Source: Lachnoclostridium edouardi
GTDB lineage: Bacteria; Bacillota; Clostridia; Lachnospirales; Lachnospiraceae
Reading direction: 5' to 3'
Assembly: GCF_900240245.1 (NCBI RefSeq)
Contig: NZ_OESQ01000001.1
Span: forward strand, 2,155,614 to 2,219,613
DNA: 64,000 nucleotides
Below, in pieces: positions 46,494 through 55,011 of this stretch (its first letter is position 1; the number at the start of each line of letters is the position of its first letter). The notes beneath the pieces are model-generated. The model saw nothing but the letters and a program-made list of their open reading frames with translations, was not told the DNA's origin and did no database searches. The translations under genes and the position numbers were made by a program.

Positions 46494-47850
46494 CTTCCAG
46501 TCAAATGGTAAAGCTTACAAGGGAAGCGATAATTCTTCTACAACAAAGTTCAAAACCATCAACGGCAAGAAATATGCATTTGATGATGAAGGACGTATGC
46601 TTTACGGCTGGGTAAGCAATGACGGCGAGAGACAGACAGGTGACGACGATTGGACAGATGCTGTATACTACTTAGGTGATGAGAATGACGGTGCTATGTC
46701 TACAGGCTGGAGACTGATCAGCATCACAGATGACAGCTGGGATGAAGACGACGATACATTTGATGAGGATCAGGATCGTTGGTTCTACTTCAAGTCCAAT
46801 GGTAAGAGATATGAGAATACAGACACAGATAAAGAGTTTGTTACAAAGACAATCAACGGCAAGAAATACGGTTTTGATGATAACGGTCGTATGGTAGTTG
46901 AGTGGAACGTTGCAACTACTGTAGGAACACAGGGTGAAGCAACATACACAAGAGAGTGGTCATACTTCTCATCTCCAGAAGATGGAGCTCGTAAGACAAA
47001 AGGCTGGTTCAAGGTAATCCCAGATGAGGATCTGGATTCTAAGGAATATGATGATGCAGAAGAGTACTGGTACTATGCAGATGGCAACGGCGAGCTGTAT
47101 GCTAACGAGATTAAGACAATCAATGGCAGAAAGTATGCGTTCAACGAGTATGGCCGTATGCTGGATAGCTTAATGCTGGTTGAGTTTGCTACAACTACAA
47201 ACAGCAGCGGTGTTGAGGTTGCCAGCACAAAAGATATCGTAGCTTCTTATGAAGATGACGATGCTAACTACAACTTTGAGACAGAAGATGATCTGGATGC
47301 AACAATTAAGAAGATCATTGAAGAAGGTGATGCTGGGCATATGAGCTTCATGTACTTCGGAGGTGAAGATGATGGAGCTGTAAAGACAGGCAAACAGTCT
47401 ATCGACATTGATGGCGACAAGATTGACTTCGAGTTCAATAAGAGCGGAAGCAAGAAGGGTCAGGGTAGAAACGAAGTAGATAAGTCTGACAAAGTTGCTT
47501 ATGCAATGGGTAAGAAATACAAAGCAGATTCTGACAACAAGTATGAGGTCATCTTAGAACTGGAGAATGGTGTTCTTGTATCCTTAACAACTGAAGAATA
47601 TGTAAATTTGATTACTGGTGAGCCAGAAATAACTTACAAATCAAATGGTGATGAAGATAATAAGTACTACCTCGGTAAAGATGGTCAGACAAAGCCAACA
47701 GTATATGATGGTCAGGATATTGAAAATACTTGGGTAGTAAATACATCTGGAAGCCTTGTTAAGACAAAGAGCAAATGCAAAGATGGCGATGACTACATTA
47801 TCAAAGTTGATAACTATGTAGTTAAAGAAATCTACGAAGAGTTAGACTAA
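46153..47850 (+). CDS. Secreted acidic cell-wall-binding repeat protein (paralogue 1)
   Basis: The 565-residue protein has a signal peptide (about 1-28, SFAAT) and many aromatic repeats (GTWYYYDRDGSRVTDEW, YYYVDVNGVMVTNRW, WYYFQSNGKAY). They are unusually rich in Asp/Glu and interspersed with YAFDDxGRMLYGW-type units. The C-terminal ~120 residues (VAYAMGKKYKADSDNKYEV onwards) are not obviously repeats and end in a conserved KEIYEELD. GGAGAG lies upstream of ATG 46153. The N-terminal ~104 residues are almost identical to those of the convergent gene at 48079-49848, while the rest has diverged. Choline or another wall polymer may be the ligand; the function is unknown. Confidence 0.88.
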   Translation: MRKQTKLVAVLSASALLAMGASMTSFAATGWTQEDGTWYYYDRDGSRVTDEWKKSGNYWFWLDDDGEMATDMLVEDDDDYYYVDVNGVMVTNRWVAVDNEDAGDEDEPDQYWYYFQSNGKAYKGSDNSSTTKFKTINGKKYAFDDEGRMLYGWVSNDGERQTGDDDWTDAVYYLGDENDGAMSTGWRLISITDDSWDEDDDTFDEDQDRWFYFKSNGKRYENTDTDKEFVTKTINGKKYGFDDNGRMVVEWNVATTVGTQGEATYTREWSYFSSPEDGARKTKGWFKVIPDEDLDSKEYDDAEEYWYYADGNGELYANEIKTINGRKYAFNEYGRMLDSLMLVEFATTTNSSGVEVASTKDIVASYEDDDANYNFETEDDLDATIKKIIEEGDAGHMSFMYFGGEDDGAVKTGKQSIDIDGDKIDFEFNKSGSKKGQGRNEVDKSDKVAYAMGKKYKADSDNKYEVILELENGVLVSLTTEEYVNLITGEPEITYKSNGDEDNKYYLGKDGQTKPTVYDGQDIENTWVVNTSGSLVKTKSKCKDGDDYIIKVDNYVVKEIYEELD

Positions 47851-47920
47851 TCAATAATCTATATTTCGATATGAAATTCTAATTGCCAAAGATGTTAATT
47901 CTATGATTAGCATTCAGAAG

Positions 47921-47947
47921 AGAGACAGTGGAAGCTGTCTCTTTTTT
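47921..47947 (+). terminator. Terminator of paralogue 1
   Basis: GAGACAG / CTGTCTC stem with a 6-base loop, followed by TTTTTT, lies 71 bases after the stop of the plus-strand repeat gene. Confidence 0.85.
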
Positions 47948-47955
47948 GAATTAGA

Positions 47956-48003
47956 AAAAGAGAGTACCCTCCAGCCTATTGGCCTTATGGATACTCTCTT
48001 TTT
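47956..48003 (-). terminator. Terminator of paralogue 2 (bidirectional)
   Basis: AAAAGAGAGTA / TACTCTCTTTT forms a stem with T-runs on both strands, 76 bases beyond the stop of the minus-strand repeat gene. Confidence 0.8.
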
Positions 48004-48078
48004 GTATGCTAATAATCAATATCAGCATACATGGCAATTAGAATTTCATATCGAAAGTAAGAATCACTAATACTCTAA

Positions 48079-49848
48079 TTAGTCTAATTCTTCGTAGATA
48101 GCTTTGATTTCCCAATTGGATACATCCAGGATAATGTCATCGCCGTCTTTACATTTGCTCTTCTTCTCGATAATCTTACCAGAAGTATTTACTACATATG
48201 CGTCTACACCTTGTGGAAGAGATACAGTATTGTCTACATTGTTTGTAGCGCTAGTGTAAGCTGTATTCTGGCCAACATATCCGCTCAGATCTGTATCTTT
48301 ATCATAGTATACCATATATTTTTCTTTTTCAGCATCTTTATCTTTGTATACTAACTGACCTGAACTTGTCACATAGCTAGAATCAAGGAAGTCTTTTACA
48401 CTCATGCTTTCCAGTGTATAACCGCTACCATTTTCTTTTCTGATAATTACTTCATACTTATTATCAGAATCTGCCTTATACTGTTTACCCATTGCATATG
48501 CAACTTTGTCTTTCTTGTCAACATCGCACTCGCCGTGTCCCTTAGCTACGCCAGACTTGTTGAAGGAGAATGTAAATTTATCGCCGTCAATATATACAGT
48601 CTGCTTGCCAGTCTTCATGGAACCGTCATCTTCGTCGCCAAAGTACATAACAGCATAGTCTCCAGCTTCATCAGCCTGAGCCATCAGAGTTCTTACAGTA
48701 GCATCGAAATTATCTTCTGTGTCGATTGGCAGTGTAGCATCGTCATCATCATATACCATTGCTACATCCTTATTGCTGCCGCTCTCAAACTGAACTAACT
48801 GTAATCCATCCTGCATTCTGCCGTACTGGTCAAATAAGTACTTTTTGCCCTTAATTGTCTTAACTTCGTTAGCAACTACATCGCCGCTTCCGTCAGAGTA
48901 ATACCAGAACTCTTCTGCATCATTGTATTTGGAAGCATCTAAGTCGTGATCTGGAGTTACTTTATACCAGCCTTTTGTCTTGCGGGCGCCATCTTCTGGA
49001 GATGAGAAGTATGCCCACTCTCTTGTAATAGAGCCAGTAGCTGTATTTACACCGTCTACAGCTGATGTTGTATTTACATTCCATTCAACTACCATACGAC
49101 CGTTATCGTCGAAACCATATTTTTTGCCGTTGATTGTCTTTGTAATATAGTTTGGATCTGTACTGTTGTTGTAGTATTTTTTACCATTGGACTTGAAGTA
49201 GAACCAACGAGTCTGCTCGTCATCAAAGTTCTCATCGTATGGGTTGTCATCTGTCCAGTCTTCATCTAAAACTGTAATTTCCTGCCAACCAGTCTTTAAG
49301 GCACCGTCGTTCTCATCGCCCAGATAGTACATACCATCTACGCCCTTCCAGCCGTCGTCATCTGTCTGACGCTCTCCGTCGGAAGATACCCAGCCGTAAA
49401 GCATTTTTCCATCCTCATCAAAAGCATATCTTTTGCCGTTGATGGTTTTGAATCTTGGGGAAGAATTGTTGTCATTTCCCTGGAATGCTTTACCGTTGGA
49501 GCCAAAGTAGTACCAATACTGATCTGGCTCATAATCATCGCCAGCATCCTCATTGTCTACTGCTACCCATCTATTAGTAACCATAACGCCGTTTACGTCT
49601 ACATAGTAGTAGTCGTCATCGTCTTCTACTAACATATCTGTAGCCATAGCTCCGTCGTCATCTAACCAGAACCAGTAATTTCCTGATTTCTTCCACTCGT
49701 CTGTTACGCGGCTTCCGTCTCTGTCATAGTAATACCATGTGCCATCTTCCTGTGTCCAGCCAGTTGCTGCGAAAGATGTCATGGAAGCGCCCATTGCTAA
49801 CAGAGCTGATGCAGATAATACTGCAACTAATTTTGTCTGCTTTCTCAT
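48079..49848 (-). CDS. Secreted acidic cell-wall-binding repeat protein (paralogue 2)
   Basis: The 589-residue protein has the same signal peptide and first ~104 residues as paralogue 1, differing at E67 (here Ala). It then has diverged acidic aromatic repeats (WYYFGSNGKAFQG, YAFDEDGKMLYGW, YGFDDNGRMVVEW). The C-terminal domain contains VAYAMGKQYKADSDNKYEV, a longer insert and the ending KAIYEELD. It has the same ribosome site and leader as paralogue 1. The two genes converge, so inversion between their 5' arms would exchange their downstream parts. The ligand and role are unknown. Confidence 0.88.
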   Translation of the reverse strand: MRKQTKLVAVLSASALLAMGASMTSFAATGWTQEDGTWYYYDRDGSRVTDEWKKSGNYWFWLDDDGAMATDMLVEDDDDYYYVDVNGVMVTNRWVAVDNEDAGDDYEPDQYWYYFGSNGKAFQGNDNNSSPRFKTINGKRYAFDEDGKMLYGWVSSDGERQTDDDGWKGVDGMYYLGDENDGALKTGWQEITVLDEDWTDDNPYDENFDDEQTRWFYFKSNGKKYYNNSTDPNYITKTINGKKYGFDDNGRMVVEWNVNTTSAVDGVNTATGSITREWAYFSSPEDGARKTKGWYKVTPDHDLDASKYNDAEEFWYYSDGSGDVVANEVKTIKGKKYLFDQYGRMQDGLQLVQFESGSNKDVAMVYDDDDATLPIDTEDNFDATVRTLMAQADEAGDYAVMYFGDEDDGSMKTGKQTVYIDGDKFTFSFNKSGVAKGHGECDVDKKDKVAYAMGKQYKADSDNKYEVIIRKENGSGYTLESMSVKDFLDSSYVTSSGQLVYKDKDAEKEKYMVYYDKDTDLSGYVGQNTAYTSATNNVDNTVSLPQGVDAYVVNTSGKIIEKKSKCKDGDDIILDVSNWEIKAIYEELD

Positions 49849-49941
49849 AATGAATGCACTCTCCTTTTTTCTTTTTGAAATACCTTTTTGAAATTTCTAA
49901 TTGCATTACGAGGTCATTATACTTCCTATATGGGAAATTAT
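49507..49941 (-). repeat. Right arm of ~430-bp inverted repeat
   Basis: This is the reverse complement of 46060-46493: -10 box, leader and first ~104 codons. The identity ends at 49941, inside the position of the -35 hexamer. Confidence 0.85.
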
Positions 49942-49944
49942 AAT
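49901..49944 (-). promoter_or_regulatory. Weaker promoter of paralogue 2
   Basis: On the minus strand the -10 TATAAT (49916-49921) and the 17-base spacer equal those of paralogue 1. The -35 position reads ATTATA (49939-49944) instead of TTGATA. Two of the most important -35 bases are lost, so weaker activity is expected. Confidence 0.65.
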
Positions 49945-50026
49945 TACTTGACATAAGTTATAATAAGAGTTGAAGTTTGCTGAAAAAAGTTCCTAATATT
50001 TCCTTATAATTAGGGCCAAATTAGAC

Positions 50027-50122
50027 AAAATGACAAATTGTCATTTTGGCAAAAATATTACGTTATTTTTCTTGCCTAAAAAATATAAATATAGTATAAT
50101 CACAAACATGACAAGATGTCAT
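50027..50122 (+). promoter_or_regulatory. Promoter of the RND efflux operon with two TetR-type operators
   Basis: -35 TTGCCT (50072-50077) and -10 TATAAT (50095-50100) are spaced by 17 bases. Two palindromes share ATGACA-N3-TGTCAT: one in 50030-50044 (extended to AAAATGACA...TGTCATTTT over 50027-50047) and one at 50108-50122, just at the expected transcription start. The second would block initiation when bound. The first gene of the operon is a TetR-family repressor, so autoregulation is likely. Confidence 0.8.
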
Positions 50123-50147
50123 TATTAAGAAGGATAGGTAAAAGAGG

Positions 50148-50771
50148 ATGCCTACACAAAGATTTTTTCATTTAAAAGAAGAAAAGAAAAATATTATCAA
50201 ACAAGCGGCCATGGAAGAATGTGCAAGAGTTCCTTACGCGGACATATCTATTAATAAAATTATAAAGGCTGCAGATATATCAAGAGGCAGCTTTTATACA
50301 TATTTTGAGGATAAGGATGATTTAATCCAGTATCTTCTGCAGGATTTCTGCGATGCCTGCAAAAGATATATTTTAGACCAAATTGAAAAGGCTGATGGAG
50401 ATGTGGTGGAAGCTGCAGAAAGAATGACCCTGGATATGATTCGTCATGGAAAGGATCAGCCAAATTCTCAAATATACAGAAACCTGCTGTTAAATGTGGG
50501 GACAGTGACAAATATGAAAACATTTGGCTTTGGTGGATTTCTTCACCAAAATGAAGAATATTTGAAATTTGTAGAAGAATGTTATAAGCGTCATAATCCT
50601 GAAAAATGCAAAGTAAGAGATGAGCAGCAGATGGGGTGTGTAATGGAGTTATTAATATCATTAGCTCTAAAATATACTGCAATATATCATATGGCTGCTG
50701 TAAAGCCTAAAGAAGTGGAAGAGATTGTGCATGAGCAATTAAAAATAATACGGCGTGGGCTGTGTGAGTAA
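50148..50771 (+). CDS. TetR/AcrR-family transcriptional regulator
   Basis: The 207-residue protein has an N-terminal TetR helix-turn-helix (about 12-58; ISINKIIKAADISRGSFYTYFEDKDDLI) and a variable helical ligand-binding domain. The ribosome site AAAGAGG is close to ATG 50148. It is the first gene of an operon with an adaptor, an RND pump and two TolC-like proteins (gaps 14-34 bases), and paired palindromes flank the promoter. The inducer is unknown but presumably a pump substrate. Confidence 0.93.
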   Translation: MPTQRFFHLKEEKKNIIKQAAMEECARVPYADISINKIIKAADISRGSFYTYFEDKDDLIQYLLQDFCDACKRYILDQIEKADGDVVEAAERMTLDMIRHGKDQPNSQIYRNLLLNVGTVTNMKTFGFGGFLHQNEEYLKFVEECYKRHNPEKCKVRDEQQMGCVMELLISLALKYTAIYHMAAVKPKEVEEIVHEQLKIIRRGLCE

Positions 50772-50790
50772 ATAGAAAAGGAGAGACATT

Positions 50791-51924
50791 ATGAAAAAAG
50801 CAGGAAAAATCATCATCGGCCTTGTAGTGGTAGCAATAGCTGCAGGCGGGGCTTATATGAAGATGAATCACAAAGAGGAAGTTGTAAAAGAGGATGTAAG
50901 GCCGGCTATTGAAGTTGGACTGCCAGAAGTAAAGGATATTACATTATATACCGATGTAATTGGAACAATAGAGCCTTCGGAGACAGTAACAGTAACTCCT
51001 AAGATGAGTGGAGAAGCTTTAGAGGTATTGTTTGAAGCTGGAGAGTATGTGCAGGAGGGTCAGATTCTCTGCAGAATAGACTCAGATGCGTTGACAGCTT
51101 TGAAAATTCAGGTAGATAGCGCTCAGGTATCTATGAATGACGCTAATACCAACCTCCAGAGAATGCAGGTGCTATTTGCAGGAGGAACTATTTCCCAGCA
51201 ACAGCTGGAGCAGGCCCAAAGCGCGGCTACAGCCGCAAGACTTCAATATGAAGCGGCAAAAAACCAGTATGATCTTCAGGTGAAATATACGACAGTTACA
51301 GCGCCTATAAGCGGAGTGATTGAATCCAGAAATATTGATCCTCACGATATGCTGTCGCCGTCAGTGCCGGTTTGCGTTATCTCTGTAAAAGATCAGATTA
51401 TGATAAATTTCAGTGTACCGGAAAGAGTTATGAAAAACCTTCAGACAGGTATGGAAGTAACTTTAGATAAATATGGAACTACATATATGGGAACTATTAC
51501 TGAAATTGCATCAGCGGTAAATGAAGGCAGCGGCTTATATGAAATTAAGGCAGGAGTCGAAAACGGAAGCGCCTTGTCTACTGGTTCCAAAGCAAAGGTA
51601 ACGATTATGAAAGATCAGGTGAAAAATGTGCTGACTGTTCCTCTGCGATGCGTATCTTATGATGACGGAAATCCATATATTTATATTTACGATAACGGCA
51701 TTGCCAAAAGAGTAGATATTGAAAGTGGCCTTTATGATACAGAATACATGGAGGTAAAATCTGGAATCACTAATGACAGCCAGGTAATTGTCACATGGAG
51801 CAATGAACTTACGGATGGCGTAGAGGTATTGAAAACTGATACCAGCACAGCAGAGAGCGGCGCAGCAGAAACTGGTGCGTCAGAAAGTGGTGCAGAAAAC
51901 AACGAAACAGCAGACGCTGAATAA
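50791..51924 (+). CDS. RND efflux adaptor (membrane fusion protein, HlyD/AcrA-like)
   Basis: The 377-residue protein has an N-terminal membrane anchor (about 5-22). A lipoyl half-motif follows (GEALEVLFEAGEYVQEGQILCRIDS), then a coiled-coil hairpin (about 105-160), the second lipoyl half (YTTVTAPISGVIESRNIDPHDML), a beta-barrel and a membrane-proximal domain. A Ser/Glu/Ala-rich tail ends it. In diderms this would bridge pump and TolC. It lies 19 bases after tetR and 28 before the pump gene. Confidence 0.92.
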   Translation: MKKAGKIIIGLVVVAIAAGGAYMKMNHKEEVVKEDVRPAIEVGLPEVKDITLYTDVIGTIEPSETVTVTPKMSGEALEVLFEAGEYVQEGQILCRIDSDALTALKIQVDSAQVSMNDANTNLQRMQVLFAGGTISQQQLEQAQSAATAARLQYEAAKNQYDLQVKYTTVTAPISGVIESRNIDPHDMLSPSVPVCVISVKDQIMINFSVPERVMKNLQTGMEVTLDKYGTTYMGTITEIASAVNEGSGLYEIKAGVENGSALSTGSKAKVTIMKDQVKNVLTVPLRCVSYDDGNPYIYIYDNGIAKRVDIESGLYDTEYMEVKSGITNDSQVIVTWSNELTDGVEVLKTDTSTAESGAAETGASESGAENNETADAE

Positions 51925-51952
51925 TCGGCAAAGCGGAAGGCGAGGGACATAA

Positions 51953-54900
51953 ATGTTAAACTTTACAAAATTTGCTTTAAAACGTCCTGTTACAGTGCTG
52001 CTGGCGTTAGTTACGCTGATATTTTTTGGTATGCAGTCTGTTTTAGGGGCAAAACTGGAATTAATGCCAGAGATGGAAATGCCTATGATGATTGTGGCAA
52101 CAACATATGCAGGAGCCAGCCCGGAAGATGTAAATGATTTGATTAGTAAAGAAATAGAAGATGCTGTGGCGACTTTAAGTGGTAAGTCAGAGGTAGATTC
52201 CTACTCCATGGAGAATGTATCTATTGTTTTAATTCAGTACGACTATGGAACCAACATGGATACAGCTTATATGGATCTAAAAAAGGCTATTGACGGGATC
52301 AAAAGTGAATTGCCTGAAGATGCAGATGAGTCCAACATTGTGGAAATGGATATGAACGCTCAGGCTGTTATTACTATGGCTGTCAGCGGCGGTACAGAGG
52401 GAAACTTATACAACTACGTGAACAATGAAATTGTACCAGAATTGGAAAAACTGTCTAGCGTAGGTGATATTTCCCTGGCGGGAGGACAGGAAAGCTATGT
52501 TAGAATAGAGTTACTGCCAGAGCAGATGAGTCAGTACAGACTGGATATGAGTACAGTGGCTCAGATTGTAGGCGCAGCGGATTTCGCTATTCCGGCAGGA
52601 AAAACAAAAGTGGGGGACGAATCTCTCAGCGTCAGCGTAGGTAATGACTACGACGATATAGAAAGTCTGAAGTCTATAGCGATTCCTTTAGCAAGCGGAG
52701 ATACAATTCATCTTTCTGATATTGCAAACGTATATGAAGCTTTAGAGGAAGCTGACAGTATTGGGCGGTACAACAAAAACGACGTTGTTTCCATTAGTAT
52801 TCAGAAGCAGCAAAGCGCCAGCGCAGTAGAGGTTTCTGAGCAGGTGTTAAAGGAAGTAGAAAACTTAAAAAGAAAGAACCCAGCGCTGCAGATAGAAATT
52901 ATTAATGACTCCAGTGAATTGATTATGGATTCCCTGGAAAGTGTTATGACTACTCTTGGCATGGCAGTTGTGCTTTCCATGTTAGTACTGTTCCTGTTTT
53001 TCGGAGATGTAAAAGCGTCTCTGATCGTAGGAAGCTCTATTCCTATTTCAGTTGTGGTGGCCTTAATTTTAATGAGGTCAATGGGATTTTCTCTTAACGT
53101 TATTTCCCTGGGAGCATTGGTTTTAGGCGTTGGTATGATGGTTGATAACTCTATTGTTATGCTGGAAAGCTGCTTCCGATCAAAAGAAAAGAGAAATTAT
53201 TATGACGCTGCTATTGAGGGCGCGCGTTTAGTTATTAATTCACTGATTGGTTCTACAGCTACAACCTGCGTTGTATTTTTGCCTTTAGCGTTGCTTCAGG
53301 GTCTGTCAGGACAGATGTTTAAGCCCTTAGGTTTTACTATTGTATTCTGTATGATGGCTTCCCTGTTCTCAGCTGTTATTATTGTACCGTTAATGTATTT
53401 GTTCATTCATCCTCATGAGAAAACAGATGCTCCGGTTAATAAACTGGTTTCTGCAATGCAGGATAGCTACAGAGTTGTTGTGCGGAAAATTATCCCTAAA
53501 AAGAAAACAGTGCTGGGAGTATCAGTGCTTTTGCTGAGTATATCTTTTATTATGGCAGGTAATTTAGGCGTTGAACTGATAACAGCAGTAGATGAAGGTA
53601 TTGTAAATATGACAATCACCACAAAGCCAGGTTTAACAGTAGAGGCAAATAACAAAATTTTAACTCAGCTGGAAGACATGGTAATGGCAGATGAGGACGT
53701 AGACCGCTATCTGCTTACATATGGAGCCAGCGGTTTAAGTATTTCAACTGGAGACAGCTCCACTTTAACTGCATATTTAAAGGATGACAGAAGTCTTTCT
53801 ACTGACGAGGTAATTAAAAAATGGCGGCAAATGGTAAAAGGGTACACAGATTGTACGATTACCATGGAAAGCGGAAGTACCAGCATGAGCAGCATGACAA
53901 CCAACAATATTGAGATTGATATTGAAAGTGTGGACTACGATGCAGCTAAGGCAGTCGCTCAGGATATGGTGGAACAGCTAAAGGCCAGAGAGGATGTTAC
54001 AAAGGTTCATTCTTCTGTAGAAAATGCAGCTCCTGTAATTAAAGTAAATATTGATCCTGTAAAGGCCCAGGCAGAGGGGCTGACTCCGGCCAGCATAGGA
54101 GGAATTATATATTCCACATTAAGTGGTTCAGAGGTTATGACTCTCAACTCCACAGGTGAGGATATGTCCGTGCGTGTAGAATATGCGCCGGACGAATATG
54201 ACACTATTGATAAAATGGAAGGCTTGATGATTTCCACTCCACGAGGAACTCAAGTGCCTCTTTCAGACATTGGAGAGATTTACTACGCAGACAGCCCGCT
54301 GACTATTGAAAGAAGAGATAAGCAGTACGAGGTGGCTATTACATGCGAGGCTGTAGAAGGATATGAGGAAACAGCTGAGGCAGAAGTAAAGAAATTTGCC
54401 GCAGAATATCAATTCCCTGCAGGTGTATCAAATGCAGCTAATGCTATGGATGAAATGATGGCGGAAGAGCTGGGAGCTTTGGCGGGAGCTATTGGAACAG
54501 CAGTATTTTTGATCTTTGTAGTTATGGCTATGCAGTTTGAGTCTCCTAAGTTTTCATTAATGGTTATGTTCAGTATTCCCTTTAGTTTAATCGGAGCATT
54601 TGGACTGCTGTATTTAGCAAAATGTAAAATCAGCATGGTATCTATGTTAGGTTTCCTTATGATGATTGGTACAGTAGTAAACAACGGTATTTTATACGTA
54701 GATACAGTTAACCAGCTGAGAGGAGAAAAGGGGCTTGAGACTGCTTTAGTAGAGGGCGGAGCTATTCGTCTCAGACCTATTTTAATGACAACTTTGACAA
54801 CAGTTTTGTCCATGCTTCCTATGGCTTTTGCATATGGAGAATCAGGAGAAACTATGCAGGGTCTGGCTCTTGTTAACGTGGGAGGTCTGATGGCCTCGAC

Positions 54901-54997
54901 CATACTGTCTTTAATCATGCTGCCTACTATTTATCCTGTTATTGACAAGATGGGAAGAAAACATTTTGAAAATAATGATCATTTAATTGACGACTAA
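51953..54997 (+). CDS. RND-family efflux pump (AcrB/HAE1-like)
   Basis: The 1014-residue proton-driven exporter has twelve predicted membrane helices in two halves, each preceded by large extracytoplasmic loops. TM1 begins FALKRPVTVLLALVTLIFFG. The proton-relay region is LGVGMMVDNSIVMLE (D398), with a single Asp where AcrB has two. The second half has MQFESPKFSLMVMFSIPFSLIG and GTVVNNGILYVD. The substrate may be a drug, lipid or peptide. Its operon partners are an adaptor and two TolC-like proteins. Confidence 0.95.
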   Translation: MLNFTKFALKRPVTVLLALVTLIFFGMQSVLGAKLELMPEMEMPMMIVATTYAGASPEDVNDLISKEIEDAVATLSGKSEVDSYSMENVSIVLIQYDYGTNMDTAYMDLKKAIDGIKSELPEDADESNIVEMDMNAQAVITMAVSGGTEGNLYNYVNNEIVPELEKLSSVGDISLAGGQESYVRIELLPEQMSQYRLDMSTVAQIVGAADFAIPAGKTKVGDESLSVSVGNDYDDIESLKSIAIPLASGDTIHLSDIANVYEALEEADSIGRYNKNDVVSISIQKQQSASAVEVSEQVLKEVENLKRKNPALQIEIINDSSELIMDSLESVMTTLGMAVVLSMLVLFLFFGDVKASLIVGSSIPISVVVALILMRSMGFSLNVISLGALVLGVGMMVDNSIVMLESCFRSKEKRNYYDAAIEGARLVINSLIGSTATTCVVFLPLALLQGLSGQMFKPLGFTIVFCMMASLFSAVIIVPLMYLFIHPHEKTDAPVNKLVSAMQDSYRVVVRKIIPKKKTVLGVSVLLLSISFIMAGNLGVELITAVDEGIVNMTITTKPGLTVEANNKILTQLEDMVMADEDVDRYLLTYGASGLSISTGDSSTLTAYLKDDRSLSTDEVIKKWRQMVKGYTDCTITMESGSTSMSSMTTNNIEIDIESVDYDAAKAVAQDMVEQLKAREDVTKVHSSVENAAPVIKVNIDPVKAQAEGLTPASIGGIIYSTLSGSEVMTLNSTGEDMSVRVEYAPDEYDTIDKMEGLMISTPRGTQVPLSDIGEIYYADSPLTIERRDKQYEVAITCEAVEGYEETAEAEVKKFAAEYQFPAGVSNAANAMDEMMAEELGALAGAIGTAVFLIFVVMAMQFESPKFSLMVMFSIPFSLIGAFGLLYLAKCKISMVSMLGFLMMIGTVVNNGILYVDTVNQLRGEKGLETALVEGGAIRLRPILMTTLTTVLSMLPMAFAYGESGETMQGLALVNVGGLMASTILSLIMLPTIYPVIDKMGRKHFENNDHLIDD

Positions 54998-55011
54998 TAA
55001 AGGAGGAAAAC

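Larger units (their letters stand above)
47864..48056. repeat. Nested inverted repeat with two back-to-back terminators
   Basis: Between the convergent paralogues, the 25-base arm at 47864-47888 (TTTCGATATGAAATTC...) is exactly mirrored at 48032-48056. Inside lie a terminator hairpin (GAGACAG / CTGTCTC then TTTTTT, 47921-47947), a bidirectional hairpin (AAAAGAGAGTA / TACTCTCTTTT, 47956-48003) and GTATGCT...AGCATAC (48004-48030). The arms are probably duplicated 3' flanks of the two genes. Confidence 0.8.

Noticed and set aside
49948..49964. TTGACA and TATAAT close together on the plus strand upstream of tetR
   Set aside because: The spacing is only 5 bases, so it cannot be a sigma-70-type promoter; a proper pair lies at 50072-50100.
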